Below are positions 17,401-24,880 of a stretch of 64,000 nt of DNA, piece after piece. The stretch is from Massilia sp. Root335 (lineage in GTDB: Bacteria > Pseudomonadota > Gammaproteobacteria > Burkholderiales > Burkholderiaceae_D), in NCBI RefSeq assembly GCF_001425685.1, contig NZ_LMCY01000002.1, positions 19,141 to 83,140 on the forward strand, written 5' to 3'. Both the position numbers and the translations under genes were made by a program. How positions within the stretch are numbered: the stretch's first letter is position 1; every line of letters begins with the position of its first letter. The notes under the pieces were generated by a model, which saw only the letters and a program-made list of their open reading frames with translations, was not told the origin of the DNA and did not search any database.

Positions 17401-18210
17401 GCAGTCATGGAAGAAGTCGGCAAAGCCGGCGATCAGGTCGGCCTTCGTGAAGATCACGTACACCGGCGCATGGACGCCCAGCCGCTCGGTCAATTCCTGC
17501 ACGCGTGTGCGCAGGCTCTTGGCCAGCTCGATCGAGGCTTCGGGACTGCCGCCGGCCAGCTCGGCGACGCTGACCGCGATCAGGATGCCGTTGATCGGCG
17601 CACGGGGACGATGCTTGCGCAGGAGTTCGAGAAAACTGAACCACTCCGCGCGATCCGCTTCGAAGACGGAATAACGCCCCGCCGTGTCGAGCAGGATGCC
17701 GTCGGTGGTAAAGAACCAGTCGCAGTTGCGGGTGCCGCCGACGCCTTGCACGGCTTTGCTGCCGGGGATCGGGAAGGTCAGGCCGGAATGCTTGATCGCA
17801 CTGCTCTTCCCGGCCGCCGGATTCCCGATGATCATGTACCACGGCAATTCGTACAGCGCCGCCGCGCCGCGCGTCAGGCCCAGTTTCGACGTCTTGATCG
17901 TGCTGATCGCTTCCAGCATACCTTTGCGCAACACGGCGGCATCGTTGCGCGCCGCCTGGGCCTTGCCGTCGCCTTCCGTGCCGGTGAGGATCGCATCGCC
18001 CAGCCGGCTGGCCGCGCGCTTGCGCAGCCAGACGCGGACGAGCCACGCAAGTCCGCCGGCGCCCAGCAACAGCAGGCCGAGCAGCGCGGCCCAGATCAGG
18101 GCGACGTCGAGGGATTCCGCGCCCAGCAGCAGGAACGCCGCGAGCACGCCGATGCCGATTACGGCCAAAACACGTCGGTCGGTGAGGAACTGCCAGAGTC
18201 GGGCCATCAT
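14461..18210 (-). CDS. tssM: Type VI secretion inner-membrane protein TssM (IcmF)
   Basis: A 1249-residue IcmF-type protein, standard length. Membrane helices lie at about 14-30 and 37-58, then a cytosolic NTPase domain with Walker A G-N-P-A-A-G-K-S at 129-136 and D-T-A-G-R-Y (Walker B region). A third helix lies near residue 430, and a large periplasmic domain ends in the TssJ-binding region. It is the core of the membrane complex. The ATG at 18210 is chosen by similarity of the N-terminus (R-L-W-Q-F-L-T-D-R-R); in-frame ATG 18237 and GTG 18252 are alternatives. It is followed by tagF with a GTGA overlap. Confidence 0.95.
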   Translation of the reverse strand: MMARLWQFLTDRRVLAVIGIGVLAAFLLLGAESLDVALIWAALLGLLLLGAGGLAWLVRVWLRKRAASRLGDAILTGTEGDGKAQAARNDAAVLRKGMLEAISTIKTSKLGLTRGAAALYELPWYMIIGNPAAGKSSAIKHSGLTFPIPGSKAVQGVGGTRNCDWFFTTDGILLDTAGRYSVFEADRAEWFSFLELLRKHRPRAPINGILIAVSVAELAGGSPEASIELAKSLRTRVQELTERLGVHAPVYVIFTKADLIAGFADFFHDCESAERDRVWGATLRYNRRSTPQDVLSFFEQHFDELHDGLKEMSLASMAGNRSTALRSGVFTFPLEFAALKPQLRAFLATLFEENTWQFKPVFRGFYFTSALQEGSVENLSARRVAGRFDLQLRPLGDKAAGDDAAQGAEQSGFFLLQLFRKVIFADRDLVKRYTSPAATRMKIGAFFAATLLLGCALGGWSWSYMGNRQLVANVKADLDKVMKLQAGRTDLQARLEGLDILQDRIEQLEKYRQDRPWALAFGLYQGGALERKLRDEYFAGVREVMVQPVAGALENLLAEMNANAAQLDPNVRATPAAKPGQPYQDVSATNVGDAYNALKTYLMLADKTHAEPGHLNDQLTRFWRGWLEANRGAMPREQMIRSAERQLTFVLAHIDDQAWPQITPKLSLLDTARENLRRVVRGTPARERVYADIRTRASTRFPGVTVARIVGEQDQALVVGSYAVSGAYTRDAWEKFVQGAIREASTHELQSSDWVLKSVAKDDLTLEGSPEQIQKALVEMYKADYAREWGKFVQGVTIADLNGFDASVQAMNRLGDPLTSPLAKVLKTVHEQTSWDDPAQARVDSVKLKRGLTGWFREVVLRQAPGEARQVADAMGPLPVGGVQAAGPVGREFAGVARLVGVKEKDASLMTGYLDALSKLRSRLNQLKNQGDPGPGAKQLMQQTLEGNGSELADALKYVDEQMLTGMTDTQKQMLRPLLVRPLVQTFAMIVLPSESEINKTWQAQVVEPFQKTLAAKYPFAASAQIQATPAEIGQVFGPDGVVAKFVGTTMGPLVVRRGDVLSSRTWADIGITLVPQVVSGFPGWVAPLSANGVAAGNGPQTVFQLLPLTAPGVTEYTIEIDGQQLRYRNTPPAWVNMVHPGPQGSSGAKIGAVTFDGRTVELFNEPGQFGLQKMIEAAAKKRLDASTFELRWSAGNVSVAVNLKRVSSTDTTTGDAQASQGFRGLHLPDAVVGRAAAGGGPALAGATQ

Positions 18211-18306
18211 GTTTGCTCGGAGAGTGGTGAATACCATCGGCAATACTGGCACTATTTCCCAATCGAAAATTTGAGATGAGACAACGCTCCGGAAACCCGT
18301 CCGCGA

Positions 18307-19146
18307 TCAATGACGCATCACACCGCGCATCCGCAGCTCGGTATGGCCGAAATCCATCATCGTCCAGCGTCCGCCCCAGGTCAGGCCCACCGATTCAGCG
18401 ACCTCGCCGTAGAGCTGGTATCCACGCATGGCCCAGGGATCTTTTTCCGAGATCACAAGCTTGCCGTCCCGCCAGAACGCGCAATCGGCCGCCAGGCCGT
18501 ACTGGTGCCAGCTCTGGAATGCGCGCGCGTTCGTCACCTGCGTGCCCATGCCCGCCAGAATGTCCTGGCGCGCAGGGCTGCGGTAGCCTTCCAGCAGGGC
18601 CATCTCATAACCGTATTTCTCTTTCATGATCTTGAAAACCAACAACAGGCGCTGGCTGTACTCCGGCCGCATGAGACCCCAGTTGCGGCTGGCGTCGACC
18701 AGCATCGGACGCACCAGTTCCACTTCGCGCGTGCCGAATGCGAGCGGCGGCAACGCGGCCGGCGGCACCAATTGCTCGCCCTTGAGCAGCGCGGCGACCT
18801 GCGCGTCGACGACGGTGTCGGCGGGCTCGTAATCCGGCAGCATGTCCGGCCGACGCATCAGCAACGCGAGCAGCGTGGGAATCAGCACGAGCGGCACGCC
18901 GACGGCGAGCCAGGCCCAGTGCCGGCGCAACATCTTGCGGCTGTCGTACAACACGCCCCGCGCGCCCGACCAGGACGCCTGCAACGTCGCATTGCCGCTG
19001 CGCTGCCAGCCGCCCACGCGCCACTGCAGGCGGCGCTGCAACATGCCAAGAACCTGCAGCACGGATGCCCTCCCGCCCGGGAACAGGGCGAGCCAGATGA
19101 GGCTGCAGGCCAGGCAAAAGTACAAGAATGCGACGAAGATCAGCAT
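18307..19146 (-). CDS. Membrane-anchored M15/VanY-type peptidase (TagX-like)
   Basis: A 279-residue protein with two membrane helices (about 2-22 and 79-97) and a periplasmic M15-type peptidase domain at about 140-279. The metal ligands are visible as His214 and Asp221 in S-W-H-Q-Y-G-L-A-A-D and His268 in D-F-G-H-T-E-L. TagX of Acinetobacter is such an L,D-endopeptidase, which opens peptidoglycan so the T6SS can be assembled (family knowledge). Upstream position to tssM and the same strand support that role. The ATG at 19146 has GGAGAAG before it. The 96-bp gap to tssM holds no visible terminator. Confidence 0.85.
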   Translation of the reverse strand: MLIFVAFLYFCLACSLIWLALFPGGRASVLQVLGMLQRRLQWRVGGWQRSGNATLQASWSGARGVLYDSRKMLRRHWAWLAVGVPLVLIPTLLALLMRRPDMLPDYEPADTVVDAQVAALLKGEQLVPPAALPPLAFGTREVELVRPMLVDASRNWGLMRPEYSQRLLLVFKIMKEKYGYEMALLEGYRSPARQDILAGMGTQVTNARAFQSWHQYGLAADCAFWRDGKLVISEKDPWAMRGYQLYGEVAESVGLTWGGRWTMMDFGHTELRMRGVMRH

Positions 19147-19168
19147 CGGCTTCTCCGGTTTGTTTCTA

Positions 19169-19188
19169 ATTGGAACTAGTTTTCCAAT
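19169..19188. promoter_or_regulatory. Palindrome in the divergent tagX-like / membrane-protein promoter region
   Basis: Perfect 7-bp arms ATTGGAA (19169-19175) and TTCCAAT (19182-19188) with a 6-nt centre lie in the 57-bp gap between two divergent genes. The position suits an operator controlling both. The binding protein is unknown. Confidence 0.45.
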
Positions 19189-19203
19189 CTTAGGAGTAAC
19201 GCG

Positions 19204-20070
19204 GTGCGCCCTACAGATGAAAATCAATCCGGCTCCAGACGTCCCAACCTGATGTCGTCGTCGCGGCGGCCTGGCGGCGAAATCAATATCCTGGCCATGC
19301 TGGACGGCCAGGCGCCCGGCCGGCGGCTCCGCGCCCTGCCGGCCGTATTCTGGTACGGCGCCGCGGGCGTACTGGCCTGCTCGCTGCTCGTCGTGCTGGC
19401 GTGGCTCGTACGCGGCGCGACGCCGGCCCGGAACGCGGAGGCGGCCGGCGCGGCGCAGGCCGCCCTGCGGCCGGAAACGGCGCGCCCCGGCACGGCCGCC
19501 ACCACCCGCGACGCGGCGGGCGACGGTCTCCACGTCACCCTGCCGAGCATGCATGCGGCGCTGGCCGGGGAAACGCCCGCGCCCGCGTCCGTGCCGGCAC
19601 CGCCGCAAACAGCCGAGCCGCCGGACACAACAGTGCCGGCAACCGCACGCGGCGCCGTCATCGTCGATGTTGCAGCGGACGCAGCGCCTCCGTCCACATT
19701 GGCCGCAACCGCGGCCGCACCGGCGCACGCCGCCGCCGGCGCGACATCACGCTCCCAGCCAGCCGCCGCGGGCCACACGCCGCCGCGGGCCACGGCCCTG
19801 GCCATCCCGCCGGCACGGCCGCAGCCGGGTTACCGCGCCGTGCCGCCCCAGACGCCGTTGCTGGCGCATGGAGAGGCGGCGCCGCCGCGCCAGAAACGGG
19901 CCGCGGCCGCATCCAGGACGAGGCCGCCGCCAGCGGCGGTCGATACGGACGTCGCCCTGATCTCGGCCATCCTCCAGCACGCCGGCGCCGACAGCGGCGC
20001 CGCCGATGCCGCGGGAACGTCCGGCTGTGCCGACAAATCCTGCAACCCGCGCTTGCCATCCCGACAATAG
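19204..20070 (+). CDS. Ala/Pro-rich single-pass membrane protein, unknown function
   Basis: A 288-residue protein: short basic cytosolic N-terminus with an E-I-N-I-L-A-M-L-D segment at about 26-34, one membrane helix at about 48-68, then a long Ala/Pro/Arg-rich, low-complexity region predicted to lie in the periplasm. It ends in a short less biased tail with two Cys residues (about 276 and 281). Start: GTG at 19204, supported by AGGAG at 19192-19196; an ATG at 19252 has no such site. No family is recognised. Divergence from the tagX-like gene suggests a T6SS accessory, but this is context only. Confidence 0.6.
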   Translation: MRPTDENQSGSRRPNLMSSSRRPGGEINILAMLDGQAPGRRLRALPAVFWYGAAGVLACSLLVVLAWLVRGATPARNAEAAGAAQAALRPETARPGTAATTRDAAGDGLHVTLPSMHAALAGETPAPASVPAPPQTAEPPDTTVPATARGAVIVDVAADAAPPSTLAATAAAPAHAAAGATSRSQPAAAGHTPPRATALAIPPARPQPGYRAVPPQTPLLAHGEAAPPRQKRAAAASRTRPPPAAVDTDVALISAILQHAGADSGAADAAGTSGCADKSCNPRLPSRQ

Positions 20071-20162
20071 AACCGTAGCGGCGCCGCCGCACCGGTGCGG
20101 AAAACCACGCCGCGCGCCGCCGTGGCACCAAAACTGCTGGGCCATCGTCGCCGCCACCGTTA

Positions 20163-20182
20163 TACTGTACAAAAGTACAGTT
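20163..20182 (+). promoter_or_regulatory. LexA (SOS) box overlapping a -10 element
   Basis: The sequence TACTG-10-CAGTT contains the canonical core CTGT-8-ACAG (20165-20168 and 20177-20180), with the arms matching the LexA palindrome. A TATACT -10-like hexamer at 20161-20166 overlaps it, so bound LexA would block the promoter. It lies 8 bp upstream of the FAN1-type gene start. Confidence 0.88.
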
Positions 20183-20190
20183 GGCGCGGT

Positions 20191-21852
20191 ATGACGATGA
20201 TCAGAGTGCTGGAAAACGAGTTTTATTATCTGGATAACTTCCAGCGCGTGCTGGACTGGATCGCCGAGCGCTACGCCGACCTGCTCATCGACGACGAGCA
20301 CGCGTTCATCGCAGCATTTCCCCGGCTGCCGCGGCCGGCGCGCGCGCTGTTCGTCCGGATGGTGATGCGCAAGGGCACCTTGTTCCGGGCCAGCAAGCTC
20401 AACTATGCCGAGATCGGCTGCCCGGTCGAGGCCGCGCGCGCCCTGCTGCCCAGCGGATGGATCGAGTCCGATCCGGTCCTGACGCTCGACGAATTGTTCG
20501 GCCTGTTGGCCAAGCCGGAGCTGGCCGAGGCGTTCGGGCTCACGGGCGCACGCAAGAGCGCGCGCAAGGCCGACCAGCTCGAAGCGCTGCGCGCCGACGC
20601 CGCCCATGCCGCGGACCGCCCGTTCTCGCAGTGGTATGCCGGCTGCGGCGACCTCGCGCTGCGCCTGCTCGTGCAACCGCTGTGCGACCGGCTGCGCCTC
20701 GTCTTCTTCGGCAACCTCGCCCAGGACTGGACCGAGTTCGTGCTGTCCGACCTCGGCCTGTTCCGCTACGAGCGCGTGGAATTCTCGCCGGCCTCGCGCG
20801 GGTTCCGGGCGCGCCAGGACATCGATCATTACCTGCAACTGCACGCCTGCAAGGAACGCTATTACGGCGGCGAACCGGCGCTGGATGTGCTGGCGGACGT
20901 GCCGCGCCACGCTTTCGGCAACGACTGGCTCGACAGCCGCCGCGAGCGCCTGTTGTTCCAGCTCGGGCAACTGCTCGAAAAGGAAAGGGACTGGGACAAC
21001 GCGTACGCCGTGTACGCGGACTGCCGCTATCCGGGGGCGCGCGGACGCGCCATCCGCGTGCTGGAAAAGCACGGGAAATTCGACGAGGCCCATGCGTTGT
21101 TCGAGACGGCGCAGCAAGCCCCGGAAAGCGAAGCGGAACGCCAGCACCTGCTGCGTCTCGGTCCGCGCCTCGCGCGCAAGCTGGGGCACCTGACGCGCCC
21201 CGCGCGCCGCGCGACGCCGGCCGCGCGGCTCGACCTGTGCCTGCCGCTGCCGGGCGGAGAATGGCGTGTCGAAGGCGTCGTGCTGGAGCACCTGTGGCGC
21301 GACGACGCGCCCGTCTACTACGTCGAGAACACGCTGGCCAACACGCTGTTCGGCCTCCTGTGCTGGCGCGCCGTCTTCGCGGCCATTCCGGGCGCGTTCT
21401 TCCACCCGTTCCACCGCGGCCCGGCCGACCTGTTCGCGGCCGATTTCTACCAGCGCCGCAAGGACGACTTCGAAGCCTGCCTCGCGCTGCTGGACGACGG
21501 CCGCCACCGCGCCGCCATCCTCGCGACATATGACGAGAAGGCCGGCCTGCAATCGCCGTTCGTCGCGTGGGACTGGCTCGGGCGCGACCTCATCGAACTG
21601 GCCCTCGATTGCATTCCGGCCGCGCACCTGAAGCTGTGGTTCCGCCGCATCCTGCAGGACGTGAAGGAAAACCGCACGGGCTTCCCCGACCTGATCCAGT
21701 TCTGGCCGGGCGAAGCGCGCTACGACATGATCGAAGTGAAGGGCCCGGGCGACCGCCTGCAGGACAACCAGCTGCGCTGGATCGACTACTGCGCCGCGCA
21801 CGGCATGCCGATCACGGTGTGTTACCTGCAATGGGAGCAGGCCGCGGCATGA
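20191..21852 (+). CDS. fan1: FAN1-type VRR-NUC structure-specific nuclease
   Basis: A 553-residue bacterial FAN1 homologue. The C-terminal VRR-NUC domain shows the PD-(D/E)xK active site: G-F-P-D (Asp500) and E-V-K (Glu515, Lys517), then P-G-D-R-L-Q-D-N-Q. The N-terminal part is helical and DNA-binding (SAP/winged-helix-like region), followed by a TPR-like region (D-W-D-N-A-Y-A-V-Y near 268). FAN1 proteins cut 5' flaps and unhook interstrand crosslinks (family knowledge). The ATG is just downstream of a LexA box; the stop overlaps the helicase start (ATGA). Length matches bacterial members. Confidence 0.92.
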   Translation: MTMIRVLENEFYYLDNFQRVLDWIAERYADLLIDDEHAFIAAFPRLPRPARALFVRMVMRKGTLFRASKLNYAEIGCPVEAARALLPSGWIESDPVLTLDELFGLLAKPELAEAFGLTGARKSARKADQLEALRADAAHAADRPFSQWYAGCGDLALRLLVQPLCDRLRLVFFGNLAQDWTEFVLSDLGLFRYERVEFSPASRGFRARQDIDHYLQLHACKERYYGGEPALDVLADVPRHAFGNDWLDSRRERLLFQLGQLLEKERDWDNAYAVYADCRYPGARGRAIRVLEKHGKFDEAHALFETAQQAPESEAERQHLLRLGPRLARKLGHLTRPARRATPAARLDLCLPLPGGEWRVEGVVLEHLWRDDAPVYYVENTLANTLFGLLCWRAVFAAIPGAFFHPFHRGPADLFAADFYQRRKDDFEACLALLDDGRHRAAILATYDEKAGLQSPFVAWDWLGRDLIELALDCIPAAHLKLWFRRILQDVKENRTGFPDLIQFWPGEARYDMIEVKGPGDRLQDNQLRWIDYCAAHGMPITVCYLQWEQAAA

Positions 21853-24131
21853 GTGAAAACGACAGCGGCGCGCGCTACGTCGTCGCCGTGCGCGCCCTGT
21901 GCGAATTCACGGCCAAGCAGGGCGACCTCGATCTGCGCTTCACGCCCTCGCCCACGGCGCAGGAAGGCATCGCCGGCCATGCCGTCGTGGCGTCCCGGCG
22001 CGGCGAGCAATACCGCAGCGAGGTGACGCTGGCGGGCGACTGGGGCCCGCTGCACGTGCGCGGACGGGCCGACGGCTACGACCCGGACCGGAACCTGATC
22101 GAAGAAGTCAAGACGTACCGCGGCCAGTTCGCGAGCATCCCCGACAATCACCAGCGCCTGGCATGGGCCCAGCTGCGCGTCTACGGCCATTTGCTGTGCG
22201 GGCAGCTCGGCATGGACGAGGTCAACCTGGCGCTGGTCTACTTCGACATCGGCAGCCAGCAGGAGACCGTCCTGCGCGAGACCCGCACGCGCACCGAACT
22301 CGCGGCGCTGTTCGACGATCAATGCCGCCGCTTCGTCGCGTGGGCCGGCCAGGAACTCGCGCACCGCACGGCGCGCGACGCGGCCCTGACGACGTTGCGC
22401 TTCCCGCATGCGGACTTCCGTCCCGGCCAGCGCCAGCTGGCGGAAGCGATCTTCCGCGCGAATGCGAACGGACGCAGCCTGCTCGCGCAGGCGCCGACCG
22501 GCATCGGCAAGACCGTCGGCACGCTGTTTCCGGTGCTGAAGGCGGCGCCCGCGCACGGCCTCGACAAGGTCTTCTTCCTGGCCGCCAAGACGCCGGGACG
22601 CCAGCTGGCGCTGGACGCCGCGGCCACGCTGACATCCGGCGCCACGATCCCGCTGCGCGTGCTCGAACTGAGCGCGCGCGACAAGGCCTGCGAGCATCCG
22701 GACAAGGCCTGCCACGGCGAATCCTGCCCGCTCGCCAAAGGCTTCTACGACCGCCTGCCGGCCGCGCGCGAGGCCGCCGCCCACGTGCCGATGCTCGACC
22801 GCGCCGCCCTGCGCGACATCGGCCTCGCGCACGACGTCTGCCCGTACTACCTGGGCAGTGAAATGGTGCGCTGGAGCGACGTCGTCGTGGGCGACTACAA
22901 TTACTGGTTCGACGGCGGCGCCATGCTGTATGCGCTGGCGCTGGAACGGGGCTGGAAGGTCAGCGTGCTGGCCGACGAGGCGCACAATCTCGTGTCCCGG
23001 GCGCGCTCGATGTACACCGCGACCATACAACGCGGCGACCTGCGTGCGGCCCGCGCCGTCGCGCCGCCATCCCTGCACAAGGCGCTCGACAAGGTCAAGC
23101 GCGCGTGGACGGACGTGGGCAAATCCGCGCCCGTGCCCTACCAGGTGCTGGACGGCCTGCCCGACAAATTCCTGAACGCGCTGCAGGGCGCCGCCAGCGC
23201 CATCACGGAACACATGGCTGCGTTCCCGGCGCCGCTCGATCCCGCGCTGCAGGACTTTTATTTCGCCGCGCTGCAGTTCGGGCGCCTCGCCGAATCGTTC
23301 GGCGACCACTCGCTGTTCGACGTCGCGCGCGCGAATTTTTCGGGACATGAACGCGATACGACGCTGTGCATCCGCAACGTGGTGCCCGCCCCGTTCCTCG
23401 GCCCGCGCTTCGCGTACGCCCATTCGACGACACTGTTCTCGGCCACGCTGAGCCCCTGGCATTATTTCGCCGACCTGCTCGGCATGCCCGCGGACACGGC
23501 GTGGGTCGACGTCGATTCCCCGTTCAGCGCGAGCCAGCTGGACGTGCACGTGGCGCACGGCATCTCGACGCGTTACCAGGAACGCGCCGGCTCGCTCGCG
23601 CCGATCGCGACGCTGATGGCGGACCAGTACCGCGCCCGGCCCGGCAACTATCTCGCGTTCTTTTCCAGCTTCGACTATCTGCAGCAGGCCGCGGACCGCT
23701 TCGAACGCGAGCATCCGGACATCCCGGCGTGGCGCCAGGCGCGCCGCATGAGCGAGCCGGAACGGGCCGAGTTCCTCGCGCGCTTCGTCGCCGGCGGCTG
23801 CGGCATCGGCTTCGCGGTGCTGGGCGGCTCGTTCGGCGAAGGCGTCGACCTGCCGGGCGAGCGCCTCATCGGCGCGTTCGTCGCGACCCTCGGCCTGCCC
23901 CAGGTCAACCCGGTCAACGAGCAGCTGCGCCGGCGCATGCAGGCGATGTTCGGCGCCGGCTACGACTACACCTATCTCTATCCCGGCATGCAGAAGGTGG
24001 TGCAGGCGGCCGGCCGCGTGATCCGCACGGAGCAGGACCGCGGCGTCGTGTGGCTGATCGACGACCGCTTCGCGCGGCCGGAAGTCCAGGCCCTGCTGCC
24101 CGCGTGGTGGCATGCCGGCCAGGCAGCTTAA
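21849..24131 (+). CDS. XPD/DinG-type Fe-S helicase with N-terminal nuclease signature
   Basis: A 760-residue superfamily 2 helicase. Walker A A-P-T-G-I-G-K-T is at 215-222, and four cysteines at about 281, 288, 293 and 331 fit the XPD/DinG 4Fe-4S cluster. A D-E-A-H box lies at 376-379, and the C-terminal R-x-x-Q-A-x-G-R-x-I-R type motif VI appears as V-V-Q-A-A-G-R-V-I-R. The first 180 residues carry a Cas4/RecB-like pattern: Asp75, Glu86-Val-Lys88 and Gln108-x3-Tyr112, so a second nuclease may be fused to the helicase. It is translationally coupled to the FAN1-type gene and shares its LexA control. Its stop overlaps the stop of the convergent LytTR gene. Confidence 0.9.
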   Translation: MSENDSGARYVVAVRALCEFTAKQGDLDLRFTPSPTAQEGIAGHAVVASRRGEQYRSEVTLAGDWGPLHVRGRADGYDPDRNLIEEVKTYRGQFASIPDNHQRLAWAQLRVYGHLLCGQLGMDEVNLALVYFDIGSQQETVLRETRTRTELAALFDDQCRRFVAWAGQELAHRTARDAALTTLRFPHADFRPGQRQLAEAIFRANANGRSLLAQAPTGIGKTVGTLFPVLKAAPAHGLDKVFFLAAKTPGRQLALDAAATLTSGATIPLRVLELSARDKACEHPDKACHGESCPLAKGFYDRLPAAREAAAHVPMLDRAALRDIGLAHDVCPYYLGSEMVRWSDVVVGDYNYWFDGGAMLYALALERGWKVSVLADEAHNLVSRARSMYTATIQRGDLRAARAVAPPSLHKALDKVKRAWTDVGKSAPVPYQVLDGLPDKFLNALQGAASAITEHMAAFPAPLDPALQDFYFAALQFGRLAESFGDHSLFDVARANFSGHERDTTLCIRNVVPAPFLGPRFAYAHSTTLFSATLSPWHYFADLLGMPADTAWVDVDSPFSASQLDVHVAHGISTRYQERAGSLAPIATLMADQYRARPGNYLAFFSSFDYLQQAADRFEREHPDIPAWRQARRMSEPERAEFLARFVAGGCGIGFAVLGGSFGEGVDLPGERLIGAFVATLGLPQVNPVNEQLRRRMQAMFGAGYDYTYLYPGMQKVVQAAGRVIRTEQDRGVVWLIDDRFARPEVQALLPAWWHAGQAA

Positions 24132-24877
24132 CGCATCAGGTCCCGGACTTTCTGGTAGCCGCTGCGGCTGATCGGGATGCGCGCGCCGGACTTGAGCACG
24201 GCGCAATGGCCGTCCTTGCCCGTCGGCTCGATGCGCGCGATGGCCGCCAGGCTGACGATGTACGAACGGTGCACGCGCAGGAAGGCCTGCGGATCCAGCT
24301 GGCTTTCCAGTTCGGCCATGCGCTGGTTCTTCAGCCACTGGCGGCCTTCGGCGAAGAATGCGACGTAATCGTCCTGGGCCTCGACGTAGTCGATGCGCGC
24401 GACGGGAATCACCTGCACGCGCGCACCGTCGCGGATCAGCACCCGCTCGATCGGCTGGTGGCGCGCCTGGGCATCGCTCACCAGCGCACGCATCGCCTCG
24501 TCGCCCGGGATCGCGGACGCCGGCGCGGCCAGCCGGTCGCGCGCATGCGCCAGCGCCTGCGCGAGGCGTTCGCGGGTGAACGGTTTCAGGAGATAGTCGA
24601 GCGCATGGACGTCGAACGCGCGCAGCGCGAACTCGTCGTAGGCCGTGACGAACACATAATGCGTCTTCGCACCGGCCAGCTCGACGACTTCGAAGCCGTC
24701 CAGCTTGGGCATCTGGATGTCGAGGAACGCGAGATCGGGCGCCAGCTCCGCGATCGCCTTCACGGCCTCGAAGCCGTTGGCGCATTCGCCGACGATCTCC
24801 ACGTCGGCGTGCGGGCCCAGGTGTTCGCGCAACACGGCGCGCGCCAGCGGTTCGTCGTCCACGATGATCACGCGCAT
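24128..24877 (-). CDS. LytTR-family response regulator
   Basis: A 249-residue response regulator of the LytR/AlgR type. The receiver domain (1-120) has the acidic pair D7-D8, phospho-acceptor Asp53 in F-L-D-I-Q-M-P, and a K-P-F motif near 103. A LytTR DNA-binding domain covers about 145-245 (Y-V-E-A-x-D-D-Y-V, F-x-R-V-H-R-S-Y-I-V). It starts 3 bp after the kinase gene ends and is the last gene of the four-gene operon, so it almost certainly acts as the kinase's partner. Its TAA shares the sequence TTAA with the stop of the convergent helicase gene. Confidence 0.93.
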   Translation of the reverse strand: MRVIIVDDEPLARAVLREHLGPHADVEIVGECANGFEAVKAIAELAPDLAFLDIQMPKLDGFEVVELAGAKTHYVFVTAYDEFALRAFDVHALDYLLKPFTRERLAQALAHARDRLAAPASAIPGDEAMRALVSDAQARHQPIERVLIRDGARVQVIPVARIDYVEAQDDYVAFFAEGRQWLKNQRMAELESQLDPQAFLRVHRSYIVSLAAIARIEPTGKDGHCAVLKSGARIPISRSGYQKVRDLMR

Positions 24878-24880
24878 GCG

